This document shows, in pieces, positions 53,580 through 62,326 of a stretch of DNA of 64,000 nucleotides (its first letter is position 1; every line of letters starts with the position of its first letter). The notes under the pieces are model-generated. The model had not been told where the DNA came from. It worked only from the letters and a program-made list of their open reading frames with translations, and ran no database searches. Where the stretch lies: positions 1 through 64,000 of the forward strand of contig NZ_SSOA01000010.1 of the NCBI RefSeq assembly GCF_004801395.1, written 5' to 3'. This stretch comes from Gillisella terrae (lineage in GTDB: Bacteria > Pseudomonadota > Alphaproteobacteria > Rhizobiales > Rhizobiaceae). The position numbers and the translations under genes were made by a program.

Positions 53580-54206
53580 AGATCACTTTGAGGCAAGACC
53601 AGCCGTTGTCTTGCCTCAACAGTGTATTGCTTTTTCTCCCTCGAAATTCTTTCAGGTTCAGATTGAACCAGACAGACTCGACGTTTTTTGCTTTCATCTG
53701 TCAGGGCGAACCGAACTCGCGTTTCCCTGTTAGATTGGAGAAGCTACTCCAAATGCATCATGCCGTTCATCCAGGGTAGGGCATCGCAAGCCATTCGTGC
53801 ACATGGGCGATGAACACCTCGGCTGGTTATAGCACCGAGACATGCCAAAATCCTCAAAATGAAACCATTGAAACTGTTGGAATATCGCACTTCATTCTTG
53901 AACCCACCCTGGCTCCACGAGAAAGTGCGGTAATCCATCTTATGGAACTTACCTCTATCTCTTAGAGGCTATGCCGCTACTCATACTCTCCATGGTGCAC
54001 GAAAGAACCTGTCCCAGTTCAGTTCTCCGGCATCATTCGCCAGCGTCGGCTCGGTAAAGGCGGAAGCCGGTTTTATCTGACACCCTCTAAAGCGACTTCA
54101 ATTTCAGGAATTGTACAGTTGTAAATCTTCTCACTTTGGTGCCGGCACCTGTGATCACGAATACACAATGCAATGCCTATCAACAGAGACATTCAGTGCA
54201 CCCTCT
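53580..54206. other. 627-bp intergenic region between allE and repC
   Basis: Contains the allE terminator and, at 53649-53735, a mosaic repeat fragment (GATTGAACCAGACAGACTCG and a decayed CATCTGTCAGGGCG...TTTCCCTG module). 53740-54200 has several short open frames (for instance minus-strand frames reading IAHVHEWLAMPYPG then stop), which look like decayed coding sequence, but I do not recognise a family. Confidence 0.5.
53588..53619 (+). terminator. Terminator-like hairpin after allE
   Basis: TTGAGGCAAGAC pairs perfectly with GTCTTGCCTCAA (12 bp), 8-nt loop, 8 bp after the stop codon; T-rich sequence comes only 10 nt later. Confidence 0.7.
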
Positions 54207-55430
54207 CTATTCGGCTTTTGTCTGAGCCGGTTTATCGAGCGCAAGCAGCATAGGATAAACGCTGAATTTCCCAGCTTCCGCTTTTGCCGTCAATGTTCGC
54301 AGATAGCCGCCAGGTGAACGAATGGTCTCGGCATGTTCCAGCATCACGGCAATGGTCACAGCCGCCGCCTGATGTCCCATCACCGCTTTCGCTTTAGACC
54401 AAGCATCAGGTGAGATACCCAACATGGTCCGAACAAGATCCGCAGTTTGTATAACGTCATTCCAGGTGAAAATGCCGTCTTTGGCGTAATCTTTTATGAG
54501 TGGGCACAAGTCTTTAAGCTTGGAAAGGCTGATCGCCAACTTCCTGTCTTGCTCTCTCGGCTTCGTCTCGCAGTCGGCGTCTTTCATTATTTCGTTAGCT
54601 CTAGATTCAAATGTGAGTTCTGTATTTGAATTCTGTTCGTGCTGCTCATGATCATCATCATTGCCGCTCATTTCTTCATCTGAAAGACTTGAAAGATAAG
54701 CATTTTCCACTTCAGTGCGAAACGCGCGCAGTGCACCGACAAAAGGCTGAAGATCTTCGCTGCTCTTGCGGCCCGACGCATCACGGGCATTCATTTGATA
54801 GGTCACCAAGAGGTTGCTCCAATCGCCAGCGCGGCCCTCCTCCAAAGCCAGCGTGATAATGCGTGACGCATCCCGAAGCAGAACCGTAATTTCACCACGG
54901 AGTGCTCTTGCCAGCTTTGCTTCTGCCCTCGCCGCTTCGGCGGCGCTATAGATCTCTTCTGCCCGAAGCGCCAAAGGTGCCAGGTCGAAGCCATAGGCGT
55001 CTTCCACCAATCCTGCGTCATCGCGTCGACAAAAGCGCTTTCCGTTTGCGCTGTCACGCCGAAAGATCATTCCCGCCTCAACGAGGCTGGCTAGATGTCG
55101 GCGAATCGTTGCAGGTGCCATGCCACGGGCTCGAAAAGATAGCTCTCGGTTCGATGGAAAAACAATAATGGGCTCACTTCCATCAAGCTCTCGCTCAATC
55201 GTGAAGCTCACGAGGGCTTCCAGCAAGCAAATCGTGCGATCGCCAAGACCATAAACCTGCCGCGCCTCGGTCAGCGCCCGCAGGAGCTGCCACTTGTCAG
55301 CCCGTCCCGATGCGTTTCCCGCTTCTCCGCGTTTCAACTGCTCTTGTCGCTGACCAATCTTAGCCTGGCGCGCCAAGACGCGGCCAGTCAATCGCCCACC
55401 GCCAAACGGTGTCGTAGCAAGTCTTTCCAT
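54207..55430 (-). CDS. repC: Replication initiator RepC of a repABC replicon
   Basis: A 407-residue initiator. The N-terminus MERLATTPFGGG matches the TTPFGRR start typical of RepC, supporting ATG 55430 (a longer TTG start at 55457 is unlikely). The N-terminal half is a MarR/winged-helix DNA-binding region (VFPSNRELSFRARGMAPATI, then RRHLASLVEAGM); the C-terminal domain includes DVIQTADLVRTMLGISPDAW. In repABC replicons oriV lies inside repC; an AT-rich stretch near 54590-54670 (the acidic linker) is the likely place. Confidence 0.95.
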   Translation of the reverse strand: MERLATTPFGGGRLTGRVLARQAKIGQRQEQLKRGEAGNASGRADKWQLLRALTEARQVYGLGDRTICLLEALVSFTIERELDGSEPIIVFPSNRELSFRARGMAPATIRRHLASLVEAGMIFRRDSANGKRFCRRDDAGLVEDAYGFDLAPLALRAEEIYSAAEAARAEAKLARALRGEITVLLRDASRIITLALEEGRAGDWSNLLVTYQMNARDASGRKSSEDLQPFVGALRAFRTEVENAYLSSLSDEEMSGNDDDHEQHEQNSNTELTFESRANEIMKDADCETKPREQDRKLAISLSKLKDLCPLIKDYAKDGIFTWNDVIQTADLVRTMLGISPDAWSKAKAVMGHQAAAVTIAVMLEHAETIRSPGGYLRTLTAKAEAGKFSVYPMLLALDKPAQTKAE

Positions 55431-55574
55431 CGCTTTCCGCTCCACAGACGGAGACAAGCGGCACCATATCGGAAAACACAGGGAATCAACGCGTCAAAAA
55501 GACACGACAAAATCTCTGTCATCTTCTGAAGTCATCATCATCTTACAGCGATGAGCATCATGTTGCAGCATCAC

Positions 55575-55665
55575 TCCTTCAATCGGAATCGATTTCAGGA
55601 ATGAAGCAGCAGATCAAAAGTTTTACAGCGTCATTTGTGCGTTTGATAAACGCGCGGCGCTGTAA
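55575..55665. repeat. Mosaic palindromic repeat in the repB-repC gap, copy 1
   Basis: CCTTCAATCGGAATCGATTT with CAGGAATGAAGCAGCAGATC, then a hairpin with left arm TTTTACAGCGTCATTTGTGC and right arm GCGCGGCGCTGTAA. Confidence 0.8.
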
Positions 55666-55725
55666 ATGACGCTAACAACACCGTAACGCCTTAAACGCCC
55701 AGCATAGTTTTAAGCCATCCCCCTC

Positions 55726-55829
55726 CTGCATAATTCCTTCAATCGGAAACGATTGGAGGAAAAAATTGTGCAGCAGATTTAAAGCATTACAGCGTCCTTT
55801 GTGCGTTTTATAAAACACAGGGCACTGTC
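55726..55829. repeat. Mosaic palindromic repeat in the repB-repC gap, copy 2
   Basis: CTGCATAATTCCTTCAATCG, then GTGCAGCAGATTTAAAGCAT and a partly decayed TACAGCGTCCTTTGTGCG hairpin. Same orientation as copy 1. Confidence 0.8.
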
Positions 55830-55924
55830 GGGCATGACGGAATTATGCACTCCCGCATCGCAGCTTACCGATGGGATGCAACAGGCGCAAAGCAACACAG
55901 CCTCCCCGTTTCCGTGGAAGAGTC

Positions 55925-56008
55925 TTGACTTTTCAGGCAGGAAGTGATTCTCTTAGATTGCTACATAGAAGAGGGCTTCCGAGATGGTGACGTTTTGGGG
56001 CCTTTTTT
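55925..56008 (+). ncRNA. Putative counter-transcribed RNA (incA-type ctRNA) of the repABC operon
   Basis: On the strand opposite to repABC: TTGACT at 55925-55930 as -35, then a stem with GGCTTC at 55974-55979 and GGGGCC at 55997-56002 (6 bp with G-T wobbles), closing directly into TTTTTT at 56003-56008. The block GAGATGGTGACGTTTTGGGG is, from memory, similar to the conserved ctRNA terminator of rhizobial repABC plasmids. A ctRNA here would repress RepC synthesis and set copy number and incompatibility. The -10 box is not clear. Confidence 0.65.
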
Positions 56009-56091
56009 CTTGTCTCAGCGTTACCTTTCATGTTGATAACCAATTCGTATTCCACAGTCCTGTGGGTTTTATCAAACACACAGAGGAAGCA

Positions 56092-56196
56092 TTACAGCGC
56101 CGATCACCAGATATGGCGCACGAAGGACGCTGTAACAGTTTTAATCTGCTGCATAATTTCCTCCTTAAATCGATTCCGATTGAAGCAATTATGCAG
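56092..56196. repeat. Mosaic palindromic repeat in the repB-repC gap, copy 3 (opposite orientation)
   Basis: TTACAGCGCCGATCACCAGA with right arm GAAGGACGCTGTAA, then TTTTAATCTGCTGCATAATT and CCTTAAATCGATTCCGATTG. It begins about 55 bp before the repB stop. Confidence 0.8.
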
Positions 56197-56250
56197 TAAG
56201 CCTTTCAATTGGCTGTCGTAACTCTCTTCATGGGCTTCCGAATCTCCGAA

Positions 56251-57336
56251 CTAATGCTTCGATTGCGCCAAAAATGCCGCATAATCCGCGGCAAGGCGCT
56301 CCTCGAATTGCCTCAGAAAACCAGAGTCCGCTTCCGCTAAAAACTCAACCTTCACCCGACGACCCTGCCTTGAAACCCTGGCGACGGTGCGTCCGTCAGG
56401 GCCGCGCACATCCTGAGGCTCCGGGCGTTCAACAGAAGGCTTGCGCGACAGCGCGTCGTAAAGCTTCTGAAACCGCTCATCCGAATGGCGTGCGCGAAAC
56501 TCTTCATCCCGCAACACTTCCGCTGCTCTGCTCTGCCCATGTTCATTGGTGAGCAATTGCCCAAGCGCCATCCAACGTTCGCGCCCCGCTTTCGGTGCCG
56601 GGCCGATCGCGCGTGCAAATCGTTCTGGGACGCTTTCTGCAACCTGAATCAAGCGCGACAGCTCGCTCTTCTGTACCGAAAGAGCATCACCAATGACCTT
56701 GCGGTCAAAACCCCGCTCTGCGAGCGCCTTGGCAAACAGTGCCCTCTCAATGAAGGTCAAATTGCGCCGCTCGGCATTTTCCTTGCCTTGCGCGAGAACA
56801 AGTTGATCGTCGCTCAATGGCCGCACCAGCGCTTTAACGCTGATGCCCAACCGCTTGGCCGCATTTAATCTGCGATGACCATAGGCCACCTGAAACCGCT
56901 CTTGATTGGAGGGGTTACGGCGAACAAGGATGGGAACCTGTTGCCCGCTTTCACGAATACTCTCCACAAGCGCAAGAAAATCGGGATCGTCTTTCTCCTG
57001 ATCACTTAGGCGGTCCGATACAAAAGAGGCATCAATCACGCCGGTGTCCAGCGCCACCACACGTTCCCCTTCGTCGAGGGCTTGCCGCAACGCACGGGCC
57101 TCGTCAGCTTCCCGCGTAATGGAAGACAAGGTTAAGCCCATGGCCTTAATGGCACCGGAAGCCGTGCGCGGCACAGAATGACCATGCACGTCACCAGAGG
57201 CATCCGGAATTGAATCCGCATGTGGTGGCATAGTGGTAATTTTCTCATGGCTGGCCTCAGCAGGAGAAGACTTCTGTGCAGGCGCAGGGTCCGAAAATAA
57301 TGCCCTTAATTCACTTTTACGGTTTTTGCCTATCAT
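56251..57336 (-). CDS. repB: Partition protein RepB (ParB-like)
   Basis: A 361-residue ParB protein. The N-terminus MIGKNRKSELRALFSDPAPA is typical of RepB; ParB motif GHRRLNAAKRLGISVKALVR near residue 154 and an HTH region (KVIGDALSVQKSELSRLIQV). It binds 16-bp parS palindromes; two candidates are at 41738 and 43008. ATG 57336 overlaps the repA stop by 4 bp. The partner for RepA in segregation and in autoregulation of the operon. Confidence 0.95.
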   Translation of the reverse strand: MIGKNRKSELRALFSDPAPAQKSSPAEASHEKITTMPPHADSIPDASGDVHGHSVPRTASGAIKAMGLTLSSITREADEARALRQALDEGERVVALDTGVIDASFVSDRLSDQEKDDPDFLALVESIRESGQQVPILVRRNPSNQERFQVAYGHRRLNAAKRLGISVKALVRPLSDDQLVLAQGKENAERRNLTFIERALFAKALAERGFDRKVIGDALSVQKSELSRLIQVAESVPERFARAIGPAPKAGRERWMALGQLLTNEHGQSRAAEVLRDEEFRARHSDERFQKLYDALSRKPSVERPEPQDVRGPDGRTVARVSRQGRRVKVEFLAEADSGFLRQFEERLAADYAAFLAQSKH

Positions 57337-58589
57337 TCTTTCCGCCCCCAGGCAGTATGAATCAATTGTTCGATCTCAGCATTGACCGATTCCAACGATT
57401 CAATGGCGCGGTCATAGGTGCCTCTGCTGAAATTTTCGCGCCCGACTTCATAAAGCGTCTGCTTTGTCAGTCCAGCATCAGAAATTGCAGTCGATTTGAC
57501 CATTGGCGAGGTCAAGACACGCTCACCAAACAGCGAACGAAGAAAGCCGACGATTTGCGCCTGCGGACCGTCATTCGGCTCAAAGCGCGTCACCAGATAT
57601 CGCAAAAAGTCAAAATTCAGTGTGCCGCCAGCTTCCCGCACGACACCGAGAAGATCGGAGGTCATGAACAAAAATTGGCTCATTGACGCAACATCCAACA
57701 TTTGTGGATGCACAGTGACGATGACCGACGTCGATGCACACAAGGCAGAGAGCGTAAGATAACCGAGCTGAGGCGGGCAATCGATAACAACCACATCATA
57801 GTCATGCGCCACCGTCTGGAGCGCATTCTGTACCCTCGCAAAAAACAGACTTTTCGCATCGCCGCCCTTGCGCTCAGCAAGGGCCCGCGGGGTGACATGC
57901 TCAAACTCTTGTAGCTCGAGATTGCCCGGCAGAAGATCGAGATTGTGAAAATAGGTCTTGCGAATAATGTCTTTGAGCGGCCGCGCCTCGTCATCATAGC
58001 GAATGGCACCGTAAATCGTGTCATTGCCAACCAGATCGAGCTCAGGCTGATAGCCGAACAAGGCCGAAAGCGATGCCTGTGGGTCAAGATCGACGGCCAG
58101 AACCCGATGCCCCGTCATCGCCAGATATTGTGCCAGATGCACAGCCGAGGTTGTCTTTCCTGAACCGCCTTTGAAATTGGTCACGGATATAATTTGCAGA
58201 TGTTCGCCACGCGCCTCGTCACGCCATTTGACGTAAGATCTCGCTTTGGCAACATTGCCCTTGGCCAGCGCCTGCTCACCCAGATAGTGGCGAAGCGCAT
58301 CAATGTCTGCGAGCGAATAATAGCGGCGCCCACCGGTGCCAACCACCGGGGCAGGCCCTTCTCCAGCCAAAGAAAGTTGTCGCAAATATCCATCCGACAC
58401 GCCGACCAAACGGGCCGCTTCGCCAGACGTAAAAGTGCGCAAAGTTTTACGGGAGGAAGGAGCAAAAAGGCGCTCCCGCATGGCTTGCAACTGAGCAGAG
58501 AGCGCCTGTGCGTCTTCCGCAATCGTTTCATCGGCGGGTCGCAAATCCATCTCCTGTTGTTCCGTTGCCTTTACAGATGCAACCGCCAT
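57333..58589 (-). CDS. repA: Partition ATPase RepA (ParA-like)
   Basis: A 418-residue Walker-type ATPase: N-terminal MerR-like HTH (FTSGEAARLVGVSDGYLRQL), deviant Walker A NFKGGSGKTTSAVHLAQYLA near residue 134, Walker B VVVIDCPPQLGYLTL. ATG 58589 after GAGGAAATT is preferred to the longer frame from 58655. First gene of repABC, which it autorepresses in known systems. The promoter region 58590-58720 contains an imperfect GTGCGTATATCA-type symmetry near 58685-58700, unproven. Confidence 0.95.
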   Translation of the reverse strand: MAVASVKATEQQEMDLRPADETIAEDAQALSAQLQAMRERLFAPSSRKTLRTFTSGEAARLVGVSDGYLRQLSLAGEGPAPVVGTGGRRYYSLADIDALRHYLGEQALAKGNVAKARSYVKWRDEARGEHLQIISVTNFKGGSGKTTSAVHLAQYLAMTGHRVLAVDLDPQASLSALFGYQPELDLVGNDTIYGAIRYDDEARPLKDIIRKTYFHNLDLLPGNLELQEFEHVTPRALAERKGGDAKSLFFARVQNALQTVAHDYDVVVIDCPPQLGYLTLSALCASTSVIVTVHPQMLDVASMSQFLFMTSDLLGVVREAGGTLNFDFLRYLVTRFEPNDGPQAQIVGFLRSLFGERVLTSPMVKSTAISDAGLTKQTLYEVGRENFSRGTYDRAIESLESVNAEIEQLIHTAWGRKE

Positions 58590-58655
58590 CACAATTTCCT
58601 CAAATCCGCCTGCTATCATGTGCATATCAAGCGCATTGACATTTTCATGCCTCAA

Positions 58656-59017
58656 TCAATTCCATGACCGATTCGGCACGACAATGATATACGCACATTA
58701 CAAAAACTAACAGCATCCACACCTTGTTACGGACAAACGACCCATACGCGGCATTTGATCGTAAGTTGCAGCAAGCTTTGATTCGGGTCAAGTGTGTGGC
58801 TGGCTCAGACAATGAACCGCTCTTAGACACCCCTTCCAACTGGCCGGGGATCTGTCTGACCATGGCACCGAGCGGCAGCGCTTTGATGAAAGTGGCGACT
58901 GCATAATTGTTCAAATCGATTCCGAATTAAGCAATTATGCCGTAAATTTAAAAGCTTACATCGCACTTGGCTTTGAAGCGTGGCACCATGACAGCAAACA
59001 TAAATGCAATGCTGCCG
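58656..59017. other. 362-bp intergenic region upstream of repA
   Basis: Holds the repA promoter and a mosaic repeat at 58898-58962 (ACTGCATAATTGTTCAAATC, then TTAAGCAATTATGCCGTAAA). Between them small open frames on both strands show no recognisable domain. No parS palindrome is present here. Confidence 0.6.
58898..58962. repeat. Short mosaic palindromic repeat upstream of eutC end
   Basis: GACTGCATAATTGTTCAAAT with CGATTCCGAATTAAGCAATT then ATGCCGTAAATTTAAAAGCT; the hairpin module is missing or decayed. It lies between repA and the eutC 3' end. Confidence 0.7.
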
Positions 59018-59755
59018 TCAGCCGTCCAGCAGCCCGACCTCACTCGCGTTTTCCTTCAAATCCACCCCGGAAAGCTTCAGCCTCAGTGCTTCGCGTACCA
59101 GCCAGGCGATTTTTTCCGCCGCAAGCTCATAGCTAAGACCATCATCATGGATGTTGGAAATGCAATTTCTTTCGCTGTCGCGACACCCCAATCGTGGAGC
59201 GAAGGTGATATAGGCCCCCAGACTGTCGGGCACGCTTAAGCCCGGCCGCTCACCCACAAGCACAACGGCGACCTGCGCCCCGTAGGCCGCCGCCGCCTCA
59301 TCGCCAAAGGCAACCCTTGCCTGTTCACCAAGAATAACAGGCGACAGAGAGAAGCCGCCAAGCCGGCGGGCTGCCGCTTTATAAACCGGTGCCGCATGGC
59401 GTTGCACCGCTGCCGCCGACAAGCCATCCGCGATGATAAAAGCGATCTCGTAGCGGTCGCCCGCCTTGGGTAAATCCGCAGGGTCGGGTCGGCGCCCGAG
59501 ATCAGGACGGGTCAAATAGGTCGATCGGTCCTTGGCCAGGGATCGAACCAGAACCGTTTGGGCGGGGGCGAGATCGGAGGCAAGGGTTGCAAAATCCACA
59601 GCGCCATGCACCGCATCGCGCGCACGCGCATGAGCAAGCTGGAAATCCAGCACCGATTTGGTCGTCATGGCATCGCCGGTTCGGCCTATGCCGATGCGCG
59701 CACGCGTGGCGTTGCGAAACCGGGCAAAGGGATCAAAATCAACCGAATTGCTCAT
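59018..59755 (-). CDS. eutC: Ethanolamine ammonia-lyase small subunit
   Basis: A 245-residue subunit: ATRARIGIGRTGDAMTTKSV, then LDFQLAHARARDAVHGAVD, and LVGERPGLSVPDSLGAYITF are EutC hallmarks. With EutB it binds adenosylcobalamin and converts ethanolamine to acetaldehyde and ammonia. It starts 2 bp after the eutB stop. No microcompartment genes, EutA reactivase or ethanolamine permease are in the window. Confidence 0.95.
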   Translation of the reverse strand: MSNSVDFDPFARFRNATRARIGIGRTGDAMTTKSVLDFQLAHARARDAVHGAVDFATLASDLAPAQTVLVRSLAKDRSTYLTRPDLGRRPDPADLPKAGDRYEIAFIIADGLSAAAVQRHAAPVYKAAARRLGGFSLSPVILGEQARVAFGDEAAAAYGAQVAVVLVGERPGLSVPDSLGAYITFAPRLGCRDSERNCISNIHDDGLSYELAAEKIAWLVREALRLKLSGVDLKENASEVGLLDG

Positions 59756-59757
59756 GT

Positions 59758-61149
59758 TCAGCCCTTATAAGAGAGAAGATTGCGCGCAAATGCGTTGGCC
59801 TGCGTGGTTGGAGCCAATCGACCCATGCGATCCACCAATCCCATACGCTTCAACCAGGCATCAAATTCCGGGGCGGGTGGGCGGTTGAACTGATGCCGCA
59901 GGCCAACAATGTCATGATAGGACAAGCTCTGGTAATTCAGCATCACATCATCCGCTCCGGGTACGGCAATGAGGAAATTGACTCCGGCGACGGTGAGCAA
60001 CACCATCAGATTGTCCATATCATCCTGATCAGCCTCAGCATGATTGGTGTAACACACATCCACACCCATAGGCACGCCCAGCAGTTTGCCGCAGAAGTGG
60101 TCTTCGAGTCCTGCACGAATAATCTGCTTTGCATCATAGAGATATTCGGGACCGATGAACCCGACGACAGTGTTGACCAACAGCGGTTTTACGGCACGGG
60201 CGACAGCATAGGCGCGCACTTCAAGTGTTTGCTGATCAACACCGTGGTGGGCATCTGCAGACAGAGCACTTCCCTGCCCGGTTTCCAGATACATGACATT
60301 GTCACCCACCGTACCGCGTTTGAGAGACAAGGCCGCCTCGCGCCCTTCTCTCAAAACCGCAAGATCAACACCAAAGCCCTGATTGGCGCGCTCGGTGCCA
60401 GCCACCGACTGAAACACCAGGTCCAGCGGCGCCCCGTCCTCAATCGCCTGAATGGATGTGGTGACATGGGTCAACACGCAGGACTGCGTAGGAATTTCAA
60501 AGCGCTCGCGCAAACGATCAAACAGATGCATCAAACGCACACAGGCATCCAAATTATCCGTAGCGGGGTTGATCCCAATCACGGCATCTCCGACACCGTA
60601 GAGCAATCCATCCAGTGTCGAGCCAGCCACGCCTTCCGGATCATCGGTCGGATGATTGGGCTGCAAGCGGCTGGACAGATGTCCGGGAAGGCCAAGCGTG
60701 GAGCGAAAAGCCGTGATGACGCTGCATTTGGCGGCCACCGTAATCAAGTCATGGTTGCGCATCAGTTTTGAGACGGCAGCAACCATTTCCGGCGTCAAAC
60801 CCGGCGCAAGTTTGGCCAAAACCTCGGTGGTGGCCTCATAGGACAAAAGCCAATCGCGAAACTGTCCAACAGTCATGGAGGAGACCGGTGCAAATGCCTC
60901 CATATCATGGCTATCGACAATCAGGCGGGTGACTTCATCCTCTTCATAGGGAATGAGTGCTTCATCTAAAAATGTTTTCAGCGGCAAATCTGCCAGCACA
61001 TAACGGGCTGCCACGCGGCGCTCATTGCTGGAGGCGGCAATTCCGGCCAAGTGATCGCCCGATTTTTCCGCCGAAGCACACGCCATGAGGCTTTTCAAAT
61101 CGTCAAACACATGCCGTTCGCGCCCAAGGATGATCGAATAAGATGCCAT
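59758..61149 (-). CDS. eutB: Ethanolamine ammonia-lyase large subunit
   Basis: A 463-residue catalytic TIM-barrel subunit, normal length. RLQPNHPTDDPEGVAGSTLD then GLLYGVGDAVIGINPATDN is the conserved substrate/B12-binding region; FIGPEYLYDAKQIIRAGLED is also typical. It is the first gene of eutB-eutC, apparently a minimal nitrogen-scavenging version used without a microcompartment. B12 supply may depend on the riboswitch-controlled importer at 45-48 kb. Confidence 0.95.
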   Translation of the reverse strand: MASYSIILGRERHVFDDLKSLMACASAEKSGDHLAGIAASSNERRVAARYVLADLPLKTFLDEALIPYEEDEVTRLIVDSHDMEAFAPVSSMTVGQFRDWLLSYEATTEVLAKLAPGLTPEMVAAVSKLMRNHDLITVAAKCSVITAFRSTLGLPGHLSSRLQPNHPTDDPEGVAGSTLDGLLYGVGDAVIGINPATDNLDACVRLMHLFDRLRERFEIPTQSCVLTHVTTSIQAIEDGAPLDLVFQSVAGTERANQGFGVDLAVLREGREAALSLKRGTVGDNVMYLETGQGSALSADAHHGVDQQTLEVRAYAVARAVKPLLVNTVVGFIGPEYLYDAKQIIRAGLEDHFCGKLLGVPMGVDVCYTNHAEADQDDMDNLMVLLTVAGVNFLIAVPGADDVMLNYQSLSYHDIVGLRHQFNRPPAPEFDAWLKRMGLVDRMGRLAPTTQANAFARNLLSYKG

Positions 61150-61418
61150 AATATTCCCCTTAGGACATGGTTATCGCAAAACAACGCAACCCGGCTGCGC
61201 CTTACTTTGGTTTTCCATGCAACACTATCACGGGCCACCATCGATTGCCCACATAATCGCCTTTTATAATTGCCCGAAGCAAACGGCATGCCATGCAACC
61301 AGCAACAGGCTCACCGACAAGTGATGGGGTGGACAGTGATGGCGCTTGACGCAAGCACCACGACAAACAAGCATCGCCTATAGTCCACCTGTCATGCGTG
61401 ACATCAAAGAAGAGCCAG

Positions 61419-62276
61419 ATGATGACATTGAAACTTCTCTCGCTAAGCGCACTTGCCGCCGCCACTTGCTTGCTTTGCCAAACAGCTGCATTTGCAGCCG
61501 ACGGCAGTGTTGCACAAAATGATAATTTGAATGCCACGCTTTGGCATCAGACCTCGGTTGAGTTTCAAGCCAACGCATTGGGTGCCTATGCACTAGGCAA
61601 AATGCGCCTTGAAGAGGCGCTGAAAGATAAAAACTGGACCGCCCTGCCCAGCCAGACCGGCGATTATCAAAATCTCCCTCCAGCCGTTGTGCTGGACATT
61701 GATGATACGGTCTTGAACACCTCGGCCTATGAGGCGTGGAACATCACCGCAGGCACGAGTTTTTCCGGCAAGACATGGACGGATTATGTCAAAGCCAAAA
61801 AGGATGTGCCCATTCCCGGCGCACTTGAGTTCACCCAATATGCGGCATCCAAAGGCGTAAAGGTGTTTTACGTCACCAATCGCACCAGCGAAGAAAAGCC
61901 CGCGACGATTGAAGAAATGAAGGCGATGGGCTTTCCATTCGATGAAAAGGTCGACACATTTTTAGCAAAGAAAGACCAGCCAGACTGGACCTCTGCCAAG
62001 GGCACACGCTTCGCCTACATCGCTAAGAATTACCGCATTGCGCTGCTGTTTGGCGACAATTTCGGCGATTTTACCGATAAATTCAATGGATCCGTGGCAG
62101 AGCGCCAAAAGGAGTTTGATGCAGACGCGGCCCATTGGGGGCATGATTGGATTGCGATTGCCAATCCCATGTACGGCTCATTTGAAAGCGCCCCCTTCAA
62201 CAGCAATTACAAGCTCTCTCCAGACCAACAAAGGGCTGACAAAATAAAAGCCCTTACGCCATGGAGTGGTCAGTAA
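61419..62276 (+). CDS. Acid phosphatase, 5'-nucleotidase lipoprotein e(P4) family (HAD superfamily)
   Basis: A 285-residue exported HAD phosphatase. Signal sequence MMTLKLLSLSALAAATCLLC; a Cys at the end could be lipidated but the lipobox LLCQ is not canonical. The catalytic motif is VVLDIDDTVLNTSAYE (nucleophile Asp near residue 93) and motif III includes LLFGDNFGDF. Members dephosphorylate nucleotides such as NMN or AMP in the periplasm. ATG 61419 follows AAGAAGAG; an earlier GTG at 61398 is less likely. Confidence 0.85.
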   Translation: MMTLKLLSLSALAAATCLLCQTAAFAADGSVAQNDNLNATLWHQTSVEFQANALGAYALGKMRLEEALKDKNWTALPSQTGDYQNLPPAVVLDIDDTVLNTSAYEAWNITAGTSFSGKTWTDYVKAKKDVPIPGALEFTQYAASKGVKVFYVTNRTSEEKPATIEEMKAMGFPFDEKVDTFLAKKDQPDWTSAKGTRFAYIAKNYRIALLFGDNFGDFTDKFNGSVAERQKEFDADAAHWGHDWIAIANPMYGSFESAPFNSNYKLSPDQQRADKIKALTPWSGQ

Positions 62277-62285
62277 TCGGCTCCA

Positions 62286-62314
62286 GACCTCCGATTCCAT
62301 GCGTATCGGAGGTC
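62286..62314. terminator. Hairpin between convergent phosphatase and lipocalin genes
   Basis: GACCTCCGAT pairs perfectly with ATCGGAGGTC (10 bp), 9-nt loop, between the two stop codons. No strong T-run; likely bidirectional. Confidence 0.65.
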
Positions 62315-62326
62315 ATCTCTGGATGA

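Larger units (their letters stand above)
55431..56250. other. Expanded repB-repC intergenic region
   Basis: About 820 bp separate repB and repC, against roughly 150 bp in many repABC operons. It contains the ctRNA locus (near 55925-56008) and three mosaic repeats (55575, 55726, 56092). No protein-coding gene is apparent. Confidence 0.85.

Noticed and set aside
53744..54200. Possible transposase remnant between allE and repC
   Set aside because: Short broken frames (IAHVHEWLAMPYPG then stop) gave a vague transposase impression, but I could not assign a family or find terminal inverted repeats.
58645..58914. 89-codon minus-strand frame upstream of repA
   Set aside because: No recognisable family, no ribosome-binding site, and the overlapping plus-strand frame is equally good; region is more likely the repA promoter.
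59587..60771. A 394-codon plus-strand frame opposite eutB/eutC
   Set aside because: Antisense to two well-supported genes, no ribosome-binding site or domain.
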